NCBI GenBank assembly: GCA_001692895.1
Contig: KV748182.1
Span: 62,001 to 126,000 of the forward strand
DNA length: 64,000 nucleotides
Direction: 5' to 3'
Source of the DNA: Cenococcum geophilum 1.58
Lineage: Eukaryota; Ascomycota; Dothideomycetes; Gloniales; Gloniaceae
Both the position numbers and the translations under genes were made by a program. The notes under the pieces are model-generated. The model was not told where the DNA came from. It did not search any database and worked only from the letters and a program-made list of their open reading frames with translations. Shown in pieces: positions 1 through 12,153 of the stretch. Within the stretch, counting starts at the first letter, position 1; each line of letters opens with the position of its first letter.

Positions 1-542
1 TATCTTGTAGCCGTTAGTTCTGATCTGCTGCAAGGACGAACCGTTGCACTGCAAAATTCTGACATCGGAATCTCTTAGACGCTGGCCTCATGGCGGACAT
101 CAGAATGACTTGCTCCTCTTTACGCTCGTGTCTTTCCAAAGCCTCTACCAACTACTTATACGTTCATAAATTGTCATCTACATTGCATCTTCACCACCGT
201 TCGCCTACTAGGGGAGGTTACCGCCTTGGAATCCTTCCCCGATCAGCGACACATAACCCGGAGAGCCACCGTAGGGAATCCGTTCATATCGTTGAGTCTT
301 GAAGGAAAGCGCGGCCATTATCGGACAATCCGCGGACCAGTCAGTGGATAAATAGTACTTAGGTGTAGGAAGACATGTCAAACACCCACCAAAATTGTGT
401 GTTGATTAGAAGCCTTCCAATGCTTCAGAAGACCGGAACCTCAGGAGTCTATGGAAATTCGCCAAGCAACCGAAAGCTCCTTACCATCTAGAAGCCTAAT
501 CGGAGAATTGCCGTGGAGTTTTACGGGGTTATCGTCCGGCAG
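1..542. other. No gene recognised (left flank)
   Basis: Ordinary base composition. Short open frames occur on both strands, but none has a recognisable domain or continues the neighbouring gene. The terminal exon of the minus-strand DUF6594 gene ends at 543, so the right part is probably its 3' untranslated region. Confidence 0.4.
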
Positions 543-1646
543 CTATCCTAGGCTAGGTTGTACACTAGAACCGGGCCCAACATTACCTATGAACACAACT
601 AGAACCGCCGCATACCTAAAATTTCATGAGCGTAATATTCAATATAAGGATAGGGATTAAATCTTGATTACTCACGCTGCGGTTGCAGCATATATATCAA
701 CTTTCCTGGCGTTTGTGAACAAGCCAATGCTACCGGCAAATAGAGTCGTAAATCCTGCAAGCAATCCCATTCTAACAGCTGGCTTGACCACAAAGTACAA
801 GCTCGTTATGGCGCCTACGAGTAGCAGTGCAGCAAGCAATACGCTCATGAAAGATACTATGTGCTGAATGGTGGTGTCAGGGTAGTAATGCATGCCTTCC
901 CAACTTGAAGGATGGTCCTTGCCAGCCCTCCTATCCCTTAAGAGATAGCCTAGGTGATTTTGTAAGAACATGGATAATCTGTCTTGATCCGGTGGGGTCC
1001 TCAAAGCTACAATGTCATATTTGGCTTTGCCGTTGAAGAGATTCCTACCATGACCTACAAGAGGCCTGTTCTGCTCAAACCAGCCCGTTATGGCACTGCG
1101 GACTCTTGCATTTGGATTCTCTAGGTTGAGAATAGTGCTTTGGCGGATAATAGCGTCCTCTTGCGCTTGTCAGCACCCCTCAGACATAGTTCCAGGCAAA
1201 TCTCCACCAAGAATCAACGCACGGTATTCTGCTAGACGCTCACGAATCTGCCGTATTAGGCGCATTCTTTCTGCTTCCCTCTCTTCTCCACTTTCTGCTT
1301 TCTCCACGAATGCTTCCCAGCATCGAGCCGACAGCTTCACCTCCATCCATTCCGACTCCTCCGCATTTGCGACTTCAAGGTCTGCGGTATCCAACTCCTC
1401 GAGACGCGCTTCAAGATCAAGTATCTCGGCTTGTAAATATAGAAGATTTCGGGAGGCTAAAGAGTCGAAGCGGCGGTAGACTTGGAGGTCAGGATCGGAG
1501 GCGAGAAGGGCGCTCAGACTATGGAAGCCCTCAAGGTACTTCTTCAGTGTGCGCGGAGAGGATTGCTCGAGGTCGACAGCCTGAGAGGGCTTAGAACTGA
1601 ATGTAAAAGCTTTGGGCAAGCTCCTTCCAATCTGTGATTTGGACAT
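543..1646 (-). pseudogene. DUF6594-family membrane protein gene with one in-frame TGA
   Basis: Two exons on the minus strand: 1646-676 and 615-543, separated by a 60-nt intron (donor GTGAGT at 675-670, acceptor TTTTAG at 617-616). The intron is phase 2, and joining the exons continues the ...ATAA|YAAVLVVFIG... stretch typical of the family's C-terminus. The N-terminal half is Glu/Arg-rich, probably helical, with LLYLQAEILDLEARLEELD as a clear family signature. The C-terminal half has three hydrophobic helices, starting around SFMSVLLAALLLVGAITSLYF. The start is the ATG at 1646. One TGA codon at 1172-1170 (codon 159) interrupts an otherwise open frame of about 347 codons. It could come from TGG (a RIP-type change) or CGA, or be an assembly error. 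DUF6594 proteins are common fungal membrane proteins of unknown function. Family assignment is from memory of the pattern and is fairly secure; function is unknown. Confidence 0.75.
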
Positions 1647-2131
1647 TCTGCTCCGAAATGTAAGGTTCTAAGTCGAACGTAGGGATTGAAAAGTGATTCG
1701 CACAATTTCTAGATTCTGGACATGTTAATAGTATGCTTCCGAATAGTGCCTGCAAAGTGTACGGGCAGATAATCAGGTCGATCATAAAGAGGAATCCGCC
1801 GTGCACGCGGCGGGAGGCTCCATTGGTAGAGCATAGGGTGGATGTTATGGGTACCAGAAATGGTGGGTCATATCATCAAGGAGGATGTGTGGCTTAGGTG
1901 TTGGTCGATCGAAGCGCCCGCCAATAGCGCCCGCTGGTGCCCCTGGCCCGGCGTATCAGCCCCGCTCGCATGCAGGTGCTCTGCCCCGAAGTAATCTACC
2001 TGAAGGCTTATCATCGCACAGCCCGCCTGCAGCGATCTTCCGAATGTCACTACTTCTGCACTCCGAACTCTCTCACTTCCGCACTCCGAACTCCCTCACC
2101 TCTGCCGCCGACCTGACCTCTACACAATATC
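1647..2131. promoter_or_regulatory. Divergent intergenic region
   Basis: Lies between the minus-strand DUF6594 gene and the plus-strand gene starting at 2132, so it should hold both promoters. Just before the 2132 start is a pyrimidine-rich stretch with a repeated TCCGAACTC(C/T)CTCAC-like motif (about 2035-2110). No further regulatory element can be supported from sequence alone. Confidence 0.35.
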
Positions 2132-2825
2132 ATGTCGTGCCTACTCAGATCCTTCTTTAGACGACGAGGCAACGCGATCGGAAGTCGCGATGGAAGCTTT
2201 CAGGTCGACGAGGAAGATTTGAGACCCCGCCGTGTGCTTGTACGTACTTCTACGGAGAAAGCAACGGGAATACCCTCGCATCGTCGGAGCTTTACACCAA
2301 GTCGGGATACACTCGTTGATGAGAAAATTGCTCTGAACCGCTCTCCTGAAACGACAACGGTATCCTACGTGGACGAGACTCTTCTATATGCTGATGATGA
2401 AGAAGAGGTTATGACAAGCACCTATTTATCTGAAAAGCACCTGGAGGCCAGTACAGATTATACGAATGACGAATGTACCATCACTGGAAGGCAGGAAGAT
2501 ACCATAGCACAGGATACTCGTTGGCATCGCCGGGGTGTCATATTTAAACCAAAATCCAAACTGAGCAAAGGAGGTAAGCACAATGCCTCTATACCTTTAT
2601 CCCAGAACTAGCAGATATGCTAATTCCAAGTTGTCTTCGATAGTTCAAACAAAAGCACTAGAAGCCCAACATACAGGGGACGAATTGCAGCGTCGCATGG
2701 ATTTCGCCCGTTCAGTTAAAAACATGAATGAGAAAGACGCCCAGCGGGCCTGGGCAGCTGAGAAGGAACGACAAAGAAAATGGGATGATGAATATAAGAG
2801 GGCAAGACAACAGCGCAGTCAATGA
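2132..2825 (+). CDS. Hypothetical protein, two exons, C-terminal charged helix
   Basis: Proposed CDS is join(2132..2573, 2644..2825), 207 aa. The 70-nt intron has donor GTAAGC (2574), a branch-like TGCTAATT about 20 nt before the acceptor, and acceptor GATAG ending at 2643. It is phase 1 and joins ...SKG to VQTKALEAQ... in frame, whereas reading through the intron stops at 2609. The N-terminus is basic (MSCLLRSFFRRRG). The middle is acidic and probably disordered, with a DDEEE patch. The last 65 residues are a charged, probably coiled-coil helix (DAQRAWAAEKERQRKWDDEYKRA in part). No domain is recognised. Base composition is normal and there are no RIP stops, so it may be a functional host gene. 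Confidence 0.6.
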
Positions 2826-3735
2826 ACAGCTCGCATGTTTCTTCGCATATGGGCGTGATATTATGTCGGGCACTACATTCAGGATTTATCGGCACGTTTT
2901 GGCGTACATCTGGCGGTCTTCAGTAATTAGATGATATCATTCTATTCTCTCTTTCAAACAAGAATTACGGAACTGATCAAGGCTTAGTCACTGAGAATTC
3001 CTGCTCCTTTTACCTCTTGCATCCAATAATATTACATCACGCAGCAGAAAGAGAAACATCTGCGAAGCGTTTCCTGCACTTAGGATAACTTTCGTTGCTT
3101 GCTCTTTGCCTTGATAACTTCTGAATTATTATATTAAAGTCTTCTGAGACCTTTTAATTCCGTGGACGAGTCATAGTGGGTTATCAAGCGGAGAGAAAGT
3201 CTCTTGAACCCCACGAAGGCATATAGGGGTACGGGAAAGGTAATTCAAAGATGCATCCTGGTGTTCGAAAGAGGGTTGGCTCTGTTTAGACGGAACTGAG
3301 ATCAATATCTTGATAACCTGGTGCTGATCTCAGGAATCAATATAAATCATATTTGTTACTTCTTTACTAAAGCGGTTATGGCGCTCTTAGATTCTATACA
3401 GCGGAAGTGAAAAACTCATGTTCCAGCAAAGTTTGGCATAGATCTTGCTGTTTTACTAAGTGGTACTAACTTGCACAGCAGATTAAACACTTATTAGTCT
3501 GATGGAAGTAGCGATCAAGAGCTAGAGATGCGGAATAAAGATGATCACATGCAGAAGGAGGATGAGGGAATGGGAGATTACTAGTAGCTGAGCAGGGTAA
3601 GTTCAACAGTGCTATTTATAATGAAGTATTCATGAATGTCATAGATCTGCCCATGCCACTGCTACTACGTATACTCATCTAACCACCATAAAATAAAACC
3701 CGTAAACTACCCTCAATAATCTCTCACGGTGCCCA
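2826..3735. other. Intergenic, no gene seen
   Basis: Moderately AT-rich, non-RIP composition. No open frame of note, tRNA or clear repeat was found on either strand. Confidence 0.4.
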
Positions 3736-4020
3736 CTAAGTTATGATAGGTTGCCTGGCATCATACAGCAGCGTAAGACCGCCCCAAATTTCGACTAAAT
3801 CAGAAAGGAAATACCTCGAGTCGATCTTGTGAATCAGTGTAACGGGTGAGGTTTTGGGAGCTTGCCTTATATTAGTACCTTCTCCATTTAAGGTTGACAG
3901 GGCACCTGGGATGCTTGGGCATAGATCGCAATTTTGGGGAAACGCAGAGAGTGAGGATTCGTCATTCAGTCCACTTTGCCGAACTGGCCTGTCAAAGAAC
4001 AGCAAATATTTTTCACCGCT
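3736..4020 (-). pseudogene. Possible C-terminal gene fragment
   Basis: A frame of about 94 codons is open from a TAA near 4020 to a TGA-free end at 3736, without an ATG at its beginning. Its residue usage looks protein-like (for example LIHKIDSRYFLSDLVEIWGG), and the same interval is less convincing on the other strand. It could be the last exon of a decayed gene or chance. No family is recognised and no upstream exon was found before the AT-rich block. Confidence 0.25.
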
Positions 4021-4440
4021 TTAGCCATATACTACTATGGTCGGAATTCCGCTCGTTTCCTATTAACCGACACCTTATCTTGAAACGTGCTGTCCTTCAA
4101 CAGGAAATTCTGCATCACTAGGTACCCCGCAAAGTGGCGTGGCTTAATACCGTAGTACCCCGCCACTCCGCTACCGCAACCTGCCAGCGGAGCCCAATCG
4201 GCCTCGGCGGAATCCCACAGTCCGTTATACCAATCTTATCGGAAGACTCGACTCGCATGTCGCTTACTGGAGATGCGGGCATCCGAGGTGAATCACGATG
4301 GTAAAAAGAAGTGGGGCTGAGTACGCCTTAGGCCTTGTAAAGAATAGTCATTTAAGATAAGTAGGTTGGAATTGACTATGCGGGTTGTATTAAAATAGGT
4401 GCGTACAGGTCGGCTAGACCACGCTAAAAGGTCGGCCCGA
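4021..4440. other. Edge between normal and RIP-mutated DNA
   Basis: GC-richer sequence without a gene. At about 4440-4500 composition changes abruptly to the TA-rich, CA/TG-poor pattern that persists to about 31690. Confidence 0.5.
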
Positions 4441-5030
4441 TAAGCGAAACCTCCGCCCACCACAAATCTCACCTTTCCTCTCTCACTTTATCCTTACCCT
4501 CCACCTCACCTTCTATTATAAATCCATTAAATCCATTCTAAATTAATTTAAAATATAACATCTACTACTTTAAAGAGCTACATAAGCTATCTATAACCCA
4601 TTCTAACCCTATTTTAATAGTTTAGGCTACTTATAAAGCCTATTTAAAAATAGAGAAGCTCCTTAAGGGAGTAGATACTTTTATTATAGTAAGTAGTTCT
4701 AAATATATTTAGAACGCGTTCCTAATATAATACTAGCGTAGTAATAAGGTGGATTTAACAATCTAGTACTTTTTTTTATATCCGCTATATTATACTATAT
4801 ACAATACTGCGTATACAGCCTCTAGGCTATAGCGCTATAGTCCTATATATATAAATCCCTTAGGGCAGCTTAATATATACTAGTAACTATATCCTAGTAG
4901 TTTATAAGCCCCTAAACTAAGGGTTTATAGTTTCTTAGTAAAGTACTAAGTTATAAGCAATTACTAGGGAATAAGAAAACGGTAGAAACCTATAAGAAAT
5001 AAGAAATCCTAACACCTATCCCTATCTTTT
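4441..5030. repeat. Unclassified RIP-mutated sequence
   Basis: AT-rich, stop-dense in all frames, no recognisable motif. It may include the 3' untranslated tail of the minus-strand LINE to its right or the repeat into which that LINE inserted; the border could not be placed. Confidence 0.4.
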
Positions 5031-5614
5031 TATAATTTATTTCTGTTCTTTTACTTACTAATATCTCTTTACTAGAAGCCTAGTAGGAATTACCTCCTTC
5101 TATAAATTCTGCTATTATTAGCCACTTTCTAGTAGCTATCCCTGTCCTACTTAAAAATAGAAAAAGTGCCTCTTTTCCTTTTTATATACAAAATAGCTTA
5201 TTTAGAAAGAGAGAAGAGCCTAGTTTCTTTTACATTTCTCTTCTTTCTTCTCTATATAGGTTGTAGTCTAGTAGTAGGTGCCTAGGGGTTTATAGTGCTC
5301 TATATTCCCTAAAGCATCTACCATTTTTATCCTCCCTCCCTATTACTTTAGAGAAGGATTTAAAATAGCCCTTTTCTAGCTTTAGCTAGAAGAAAGCTAA
5401 TTATAGCCTTTTAGGATATTTATCCTTAGGGGCTTTAAGAGAAAAGGAATAGCTTCCCTTATAGATCCTAGTATAGTGTTTTCCTTTATTCTTATTCTGC
5501 TGCTAGTTATTTTTCCACTATTCTAGTATCTTTTCTCTTACTGCTCTCCCTATATAGGCTAGGGAGGTATAAAAGGATTATAGTTTTCTTTTAGAAAGGC
5601 CCTTTTTAGCTAGC
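5031..5614 (-). mobile_element. Tad1-like LINE, 3' segment (end of ORF2)
   Basis: Continuation of the LINE at 14405-16540, separated from it by the gypsy insertion. Reading the minus strand across the gypsy TSD, the RNase H end ...YRNKIVNKLA continues in frame as KKGPF... in this segment. Further on come LGKGYFKSFSK-like residues (written here with RIP changes) and a PRHLLLDYNLYREERRE motif, the usual post-RNase H region of fungal LINEs. Stops are at former Gln/Trp codons. The left end is approximate. Confidence 0.8.
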
Positions 5615-5829
5615 TATAAGGGATATTATTGTAAACACCTTAGGTTGCCCTCAGGACAACCCCAGGACGCCCCTTAGATGGTTGCCGGTCACGTGCCAAA
5701 GGCATATACCCGTAGTATATAGTCTCCACAATCCTAGAGGCCTTACCTCCTTAAGGATTCGTCTCTCTTACTAATCTATCCTATTCCAATTGTGTCCTTA
5801 TAGCCCCCTATCTATAAGATCCCCTTATA
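5615..5829 (+). repeat. 5' LTR of gypsy copy 1
   Basis: 215 bp, begins TATAAGGGATATT and ends CCCCTTATA; both ends are RIP versions of TG...CA. It is the same length as the other three LTRs of the family in this window. The sequence just inside it (TTTAAATCC...) does not begin with TGG, so no ordinary tRNA primer site is evident. Confidence 0.95.
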
Positions 5830-5944
5830 TTTAAATCCTTCCTACTCTTTTTTAAAAGGGTAGTCGGCTTTAAGGACCAGATTATTTATTTACATCTTTT
5901 ATTTATAACTACTATCCTCCTTAAAAATCTCGCGATAACCTAAA

Positions 5945-8900
5945 TGGAAACTCTACGGATACCTTATAGAAAGCCATTGCGTAAAGGCAGGAAGGTCCCT
6001 CTAATAGCGAGAGATTACAATAATATAACCCTCTGGGCAAGACGGCTAAATAAGCCCTAATACCTAGATGCTCTAGGAGCTCGAAAACTCTTATATACCT
6101 ACAGTTACCGGCAACGCTAAGGAAAATATAGACACCCTCTATAACGGTTATAATACTGCTAGAAAGCAGCTAGAACCCCTTTAGCCCTACCTAGGCTAAT
6201 TAGAAGATTAAGCGCTAGAGGTAACTCTAAGATCTTCCCCTAAGCTAGAAATGCTAGAGGAATACACTAATATATCCAACTAGGGAACTAACTAAAACCC
6301 TCTCGGAAGACCACCGGCCTATAATTGGCATAGTAATAGTGCATAGACTGCTTATAAGCCAAGTGGGCCTACCCCTTTAGGTAATCTAAGTAAATTACTA
6401 ACTTAAGACCTGAGCCCCGTTAGGAAGCCTATACTAGCTACTAGTATTAATACTACCTCTATAGTAGGAGCCTCCCTAGGCCTAAGTTTAGAAGGTTAAG
6501 AGCCCTATACCGATCTCCTTTAAGACGGATATTAGGAAGCTATTATAAGGCTCTCGGAAGCTATATAGAAGGAAGCTACTAATAAATATATTAGAACCCT
6601 TTAAGGGCAAATCTAAATCTAGTAGGGTTTAATCTAAGCTAGGCAAATTCTTTTATAACCTAGTTAAGGCTAAGGGCTTTCTGGGGGCTACCTAGTACCT
6701 ACCTAAGGAGGTATAGAAGACTTAGAGAGGCACCTATATAATAAATAGAAAAAGGATATAAACCGACTGGCTAAGGCCTTTAGTAGTTTAGAACTTCGTT
6801 ATAGACCTAACGCCCAACAGCTAGATGATTGGGTTTATAAGGTAGACAACTTCTTTAAGATGCTGATAATATAAGATAATACTAAAGAGCGTACACGCTG
6901 GATTATTAGCAAGATTAAAGACTAATTACTAAACTAGATTGCGCTTAATTAACTTAATAAAGAGTAAATTATAATATAGCTATAGCTATAGACTTTCCTA
7001 AAGGGTTAGACCTAAGATCCGTATATTATATAATACGATAATATAAAATAATTCTGGAATGGTACGCAGCTAGACTATTAAAACTTCCGCCAGTTTATAA
7101 ACTTTGTGGAAACTTATACTTAATAGATAGATTTAGAGCCCTTTAAAAATAAGGATAGTAGCATCTATAAAAAGAAGAAGATTGGATTTATCTGGGCTAG
7201 AATTAAGCTAGTAATTTATAACGAAATAAAGCGCGTAGGAGCCCTACCGCGGATTACCGTATATGCGGATTTTAAATAAGCGGTTCTAAACGCTAAGGAT
7301 GCGGTAAGGAACTAGACCTCTTCTAGTAGGAAGCTAGGGGGTTACTAAAAGCGTAGGCACTTTAGTAGTAATATAGGGCAGACCTAAGCTTTAAAGAAGC
7401 CGTTCTTAAAGAGAACTTTAAAAGGGTTAAAGTTAAGAACCTTAAATAACGGGAAAGACTTTTAGGGTTAACCTAATACCCATCCGGCACCTTTATAGGA
7501 ACACTTTAAAAAGTTAAAAAAAACTCCGGAGGCAGATCCTATTGGAAAAATAAGTAGGGCAACAACCGCACTAACAATTTAAAAAAAGAAAAGCCCTAGT
7601 TACGAACCTCTTCCGGCTATAACTAGGGTAAGATACAGAAGGAGAGACTCTCCGTATTACTATTAAGCTAGAAATAACACTCCCTATAGGTAAGGTACGA
7701 TAGTTCTAAGTACTATATAACAGCGGCGCCGAAATTAATCTTATATAATATAATTTGGTAAAAGAGTATAAACTTATCCCATTATAAAGGTGGCGGAAAC
7801 CTATTATAGGCTTCTTAGATAAGCATTAGATTAAGCTATATAGTACCTATAAGCTTATAGTATTAGTAGCCGATATATATAACCGCACTAAGGTAGTTAG
7901 CCCGTAACCCTTCTAAGCGGCTAACTTTATAGGTTATAACCTTATCCTTAGATACCCTTAGCTTACGGAAGCAGATCCTAAGATATACTTTAAGACTGGA
8001 GCCTTTAAATGGTGGAATAATAAAGATTTAGAAGGGCGTATATTACTAATAAGCCTAAAAGACATCCTAGAGAATATAGCCCTAAGTAAAATAGTATACA
8101 CTCTACACCTAAAGGAGTATTAAATCTAACCCCTATTTAATAGCAAGATGGGTATAGAGCCTAGTATAGGTGATAACCCCTCTATAATGGAAACCCTATA
8201 GGGAACTACTAGATAGGTCGCGGAGACATTATAAGGAGGCGGCGATCTTAAGGATCTTATAAGATACTTTAACCGCTACGGGTTACTTTAGCTTAAGCAA
8301 TATATAGAAAGTATACTACGGCACCTTAAATACTGCGTTAAGGAGTTTCCTACCCTCTACTAGCTACCGCATAAAACGGTTTAACGTACGGTGGCAACTA
8401 TATACGAGTAACTACTATAGCGTATAACGCTGCCCGCGAGTATTCTAAGGGAGCTCCGGAACCTACCTAATAATAATATAAAAGATAAACGCAACCCCAA
8501 TTTATTAAATATTCTAATAGGCCTAAGGGACTTACTAAGGGTATTTTTAGGCAAGAGAGCTAAAGTCCTACCATAGAACTTAAAGTACGATTATATAATT
8601 AATTTAGAAGAAGGTAAGCAACCACTAAACCTTCCTATCTATAACCTCTTGCGTAAAGAGCTTAAGATCCTATAGGAGTACCTTAATAGCTTACTAGAAA
8701 AGGAATAGATCTAGCCTAGTAAGTCGCCGTTAGGCGCGCTAATCCTCTTTATTCTAAAACCAGATGGAACTATAAGGCTATATATAAACTATCGCAGTCT
8801 TAATAAGATTACAATTAAGAACCGTTACCTACTACTACTAGTTAGTAAAATGCTAAATCAACTATTTAGGGTAAAGATCTTTATAAAGTTAGACCTATAA

Positions 8901-11900
8901 GACGCCTATTATAGGCTCCGTATTAAAAAAGGAGATAAGTAAAAGACCGCTTTTAAGACCTAATACGGCCACTTTAAGTATCTAATAATGCCTTTTGGGC
9001 TAGCTAATACGCCTATAATATTCCAATTATATATTTATAGAGCCTTAGGGGGACTAGTTAACCGCATATATATTATCTATTTAGATAACATCTTAATCTA
9101 CTTAGAAGATAAGGATTAATACAAGTAATACGTCCGCGAAGTGCTGGAATATTTAGATAATTAAAGCCTCTACGCCAAGGCGTTAAAGTATATCTTTAAT
9201 ACCAAGCAGGTCGAGTTCCTGGGGTACATTATAACGCCTATAGGTGTAGTTATAGACCCAGTAAGGGTGTAGACGATTTAGGAGTAGCCGGAGCCAAAGA
9301 GCTACTAGGATATTTAAGTATTCCTAGGCTTTGCCAATTTCTATAGGCGCTTTATCTATAACTACTTAGACGTCACCTAATACCTATTTAACTATATTAC
9401 GGAAGCTTCCTAAAACCCAACCTAAGGAGCAAAAAGCTTAAAGGCGGTAAGGAAGAAAACTAAGAAGGGACTAACTAAATAGTATAAGCCATAGTTATGG
9501 CCCGGAAAGGTTTAAAAGGCCTTTTAGAAACTTCACATAAAGTTTATAGAAGCTCTATTACTACGGCATTTCGACCCAGATTAGCTATTAATAATAATCA
9601 CTAATATATTGAATTTTACCCTTGCTAGTATCCTACTACAACCTAATAGGCATCTAGATGCTACCCAGCTCTATTAGAAACTAGTAGCATTTTATAGCAG
9701 AAAATTCTAGGGACCTAAAGTTAGGTATTATACCCATAATAAGGAACTGCTAGCTATAGTTAACTACTTTAAACAGTAGCGACACTACCTTAAGCACGCG
9801 AGCTATACTACTTATATACTCTTAGATTACCATAATTTACGCTACTTTATAACTATAAAGGAGCTTATACCTTAATAAGCTAAATAGGTAAAGGAGCTCG
9901 CGCGATTTAATTTTAAGATTAAATATAAGCTAGGGGAAAACAACTCTGCCAATAAATCGTTATAACAGCTAAACTATACTAAAGGCTTTAAAACAGGAGA
10001 AGGAAAACAGATAATAGATATCTTACTCCCTATATTATAGAACAAGCTCCGGGTATAGGATACTTAAGCACCTATAGCTCTATATATTAAGTCTTAGGCG
10101 GTATAAGCCCTATTAGTTTCCACTAATATTCTGGCTAGTACCTAGTCTATTACTAATAAGGGTCTAAATATACCTAGATAGGACATCCCTAATATATTCT
10201 CGGAACCTAGTAATACACTATCTCTAATTGCTAAGCTATCCCCTTAAATAAATAGTAAAGCTATAGAGCAATTAGAACTTAGAGCCCTATAATAACTAAA
10301 GAACTTTAACCTTATAGCGGCCTTCCTAACGTATACGCATTAAAGAGTTACAAGATCTATAGTACCATCTAGTCTTATACTTAGAGTAGTATAGAATAAA
10401 ATAGCTTTTACCTAGGAACCATCCGAAGGGTTAACGGATCTCATCCGTAAGGTGTAACAGAGGGATACTTCCTATACCACCTTTAATGCGGAAGTAGACC
10501 AGAAATATAACGGAAAAGAAGCTGCTAGGTGCTACTATTAGGAACTAGACCTAATAGGCCTACTATATAAAGGTAGTAAGGTTTAGGTGCTATAAGAAGT
10601 AAATCTATAATAGAAGATTCTTATAAAGAATTATAATAATCCCCTAGGCGGCTATTATAGTCAAGTAAAGATAGTAGAATTACTTTAGCGTAAATACTAT
10701 TGGCTAAGGCTTAAGCAGGAAGCAAAGGAGTATATTAGCTATTACAAAAAGTGTTAAGTATATAAGATCCGTAGGCACAAGCCATAGGGTCTACTTAAAT
10801 TAGTTCCCCCCGCTAGTAAGCTATAGCGATATTACACTATAGACTTTATTACGGATCTCCCGCTATCTAAAGATAGCTAAGGACAAACATACGATTCGGT
10901 CCTTATACTTATTAATAGGTTTTTAAAGTACGTCTAATACCTTCCCGTTAATAAGACAATTAATATATAAGCGCTTACTAACCTAATTAAGGAGAAATAC
11001 TTTCTTAAAGTAGATTAGCCGCACTCTATTATTACTAATAGGGGCAGCGTCTTTATAAGTTAGTACTGGTCAGATCTATACTTCTATTTAAAAATAAACC
11101 ACCGTTATAGTACGGCTTTCTACCTATAAACGGATGGGCAAACGGAATGCCAGAACTAGGAACTAGAGTTTTACCTACAGATATATTTAAACTACTAGTA
11201 AAACAACTAGTGCGAGCTACTTCCGTACGCGGAGTACGCTTATAATTTAAAGCAATATATATTATATAAGTATGCACCAATCCAGATTGCCTATAGCGTC
11301 CGACTATTTGGGTTTAATAGTATACCTAATAATCACTAGCTAAGGCCGTATAATTAGTTATAGGATCCTACCGGAAAGTCTAAGAACATCTACTAGAGAG
11401 TATAAGGATACCTCTAGAAATAAAAGGAGTAATAGAAGTATATGAAGTAGAGCCTATAAGATACCTAAGAGTAGTAAAGACTTTAGTATAACCGCAAGCA
11501 CCAGGACAAGTATTTTGGAGTAGGCGATAAGGTTCTATTATATATAACAAATATTAAGACCCGTTAACTATCAAAGAAGCTTAATATAAGATACCTAGGT
11601 CCCTTTTAAGTTAAGGAACGAATTAGTAAGCTAGCCTATTGTCTCCAGCTACCCCTATCTATAGCCCATATGTATTTAATATTTTATATAAACCTACTAG
11701 AGCTATAGCATAGACCACCGCTAAAAAAGAACTTCCGTTTAGGCCTAATTAAATACCCTAAGGTGGTAGGCGAGCGGTATGAGGTTAAAGCTATACTATA
11801 CTATAAGTCTGTTAAGAATAAGCTTTAATTTAAAGTTAAATAGCTAGGCTAGCCCGCTAAGGACTCTATATAGGAACCAGAGAATTACCTTAATTATTAT

Positions 11901-12130
11901 AAAGATATTCTAAAAGAATATTAGGACTAAGGTCCACAATCTATAAGTTGCAGAAAGCGCTCTAATACTATAGTATTATCGCGACCTATAAAGAAAGCTT
12001 GTGAAAAGAGTAAATAGGTTAAATCGGATATAGAACGGACAGGCTCCGGAAACCATAAAGATAGGGCTACGGCCCAAGGCAGGACAGGTCCTTAGCCTTT
12101 TCATATATATAGTATAGAGTTAATAGGGCA
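5945..12130 (+). pseudogene. gag-pol of gypsy copy 1 (chromovirus-like)
   Basis: Possible start ATG at 5945. Gag lies at about 6550-7560. Protease motif NSGAE is at 7720-7734 (expected Asp changed to Asn). RT reads VNYRSLN-like and MPFGLANTP, and the catalytic box LDNILIY near 9080-9100 has its second Asp changed to Asn. The RNase H region is around 9560-9850. Integrase has a weak zinc-binding half, IDFITDLP near 10840, and an ITDRG box reading ITNRG at about 11030. A chromodomain-like VK-LG-PAKDSI-EPENY motif with TAG at three Trp positions is near 11835-11900. Dozens of stops at CAA/CAG/TGG sites exclude function. The domain order and C-terminal chromodomain point to the chromovirus clade. 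Confidence 0.9.
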
Positions 12131-12153
12131 TTTTGCTAGAATTGCATTCCCAT

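Noticed and set aside
1806..1850. tRNA-like stretch GGCTCCATTGGTAGAGC
   Set aside because: Resembles an A box, but no matching acceptor stem, anticodon arm or T-arm GGTTCGA follows at the right spacing.
1885..2160. Plus-strand frame of 91 codons before the small gene
   Set aside because: Low-complexity Pro/Ser content, overlaps the start of the better supported gene at 2132 and shows no family similarity.
11053..11280. Minus-strand frames of about 75 codons at 11053-11280 and 25091-25315 as a conserved gene
   Set aside because: Both are the reverse side of the integrase region of the two gypsy copies; similarity follows from copy homology.
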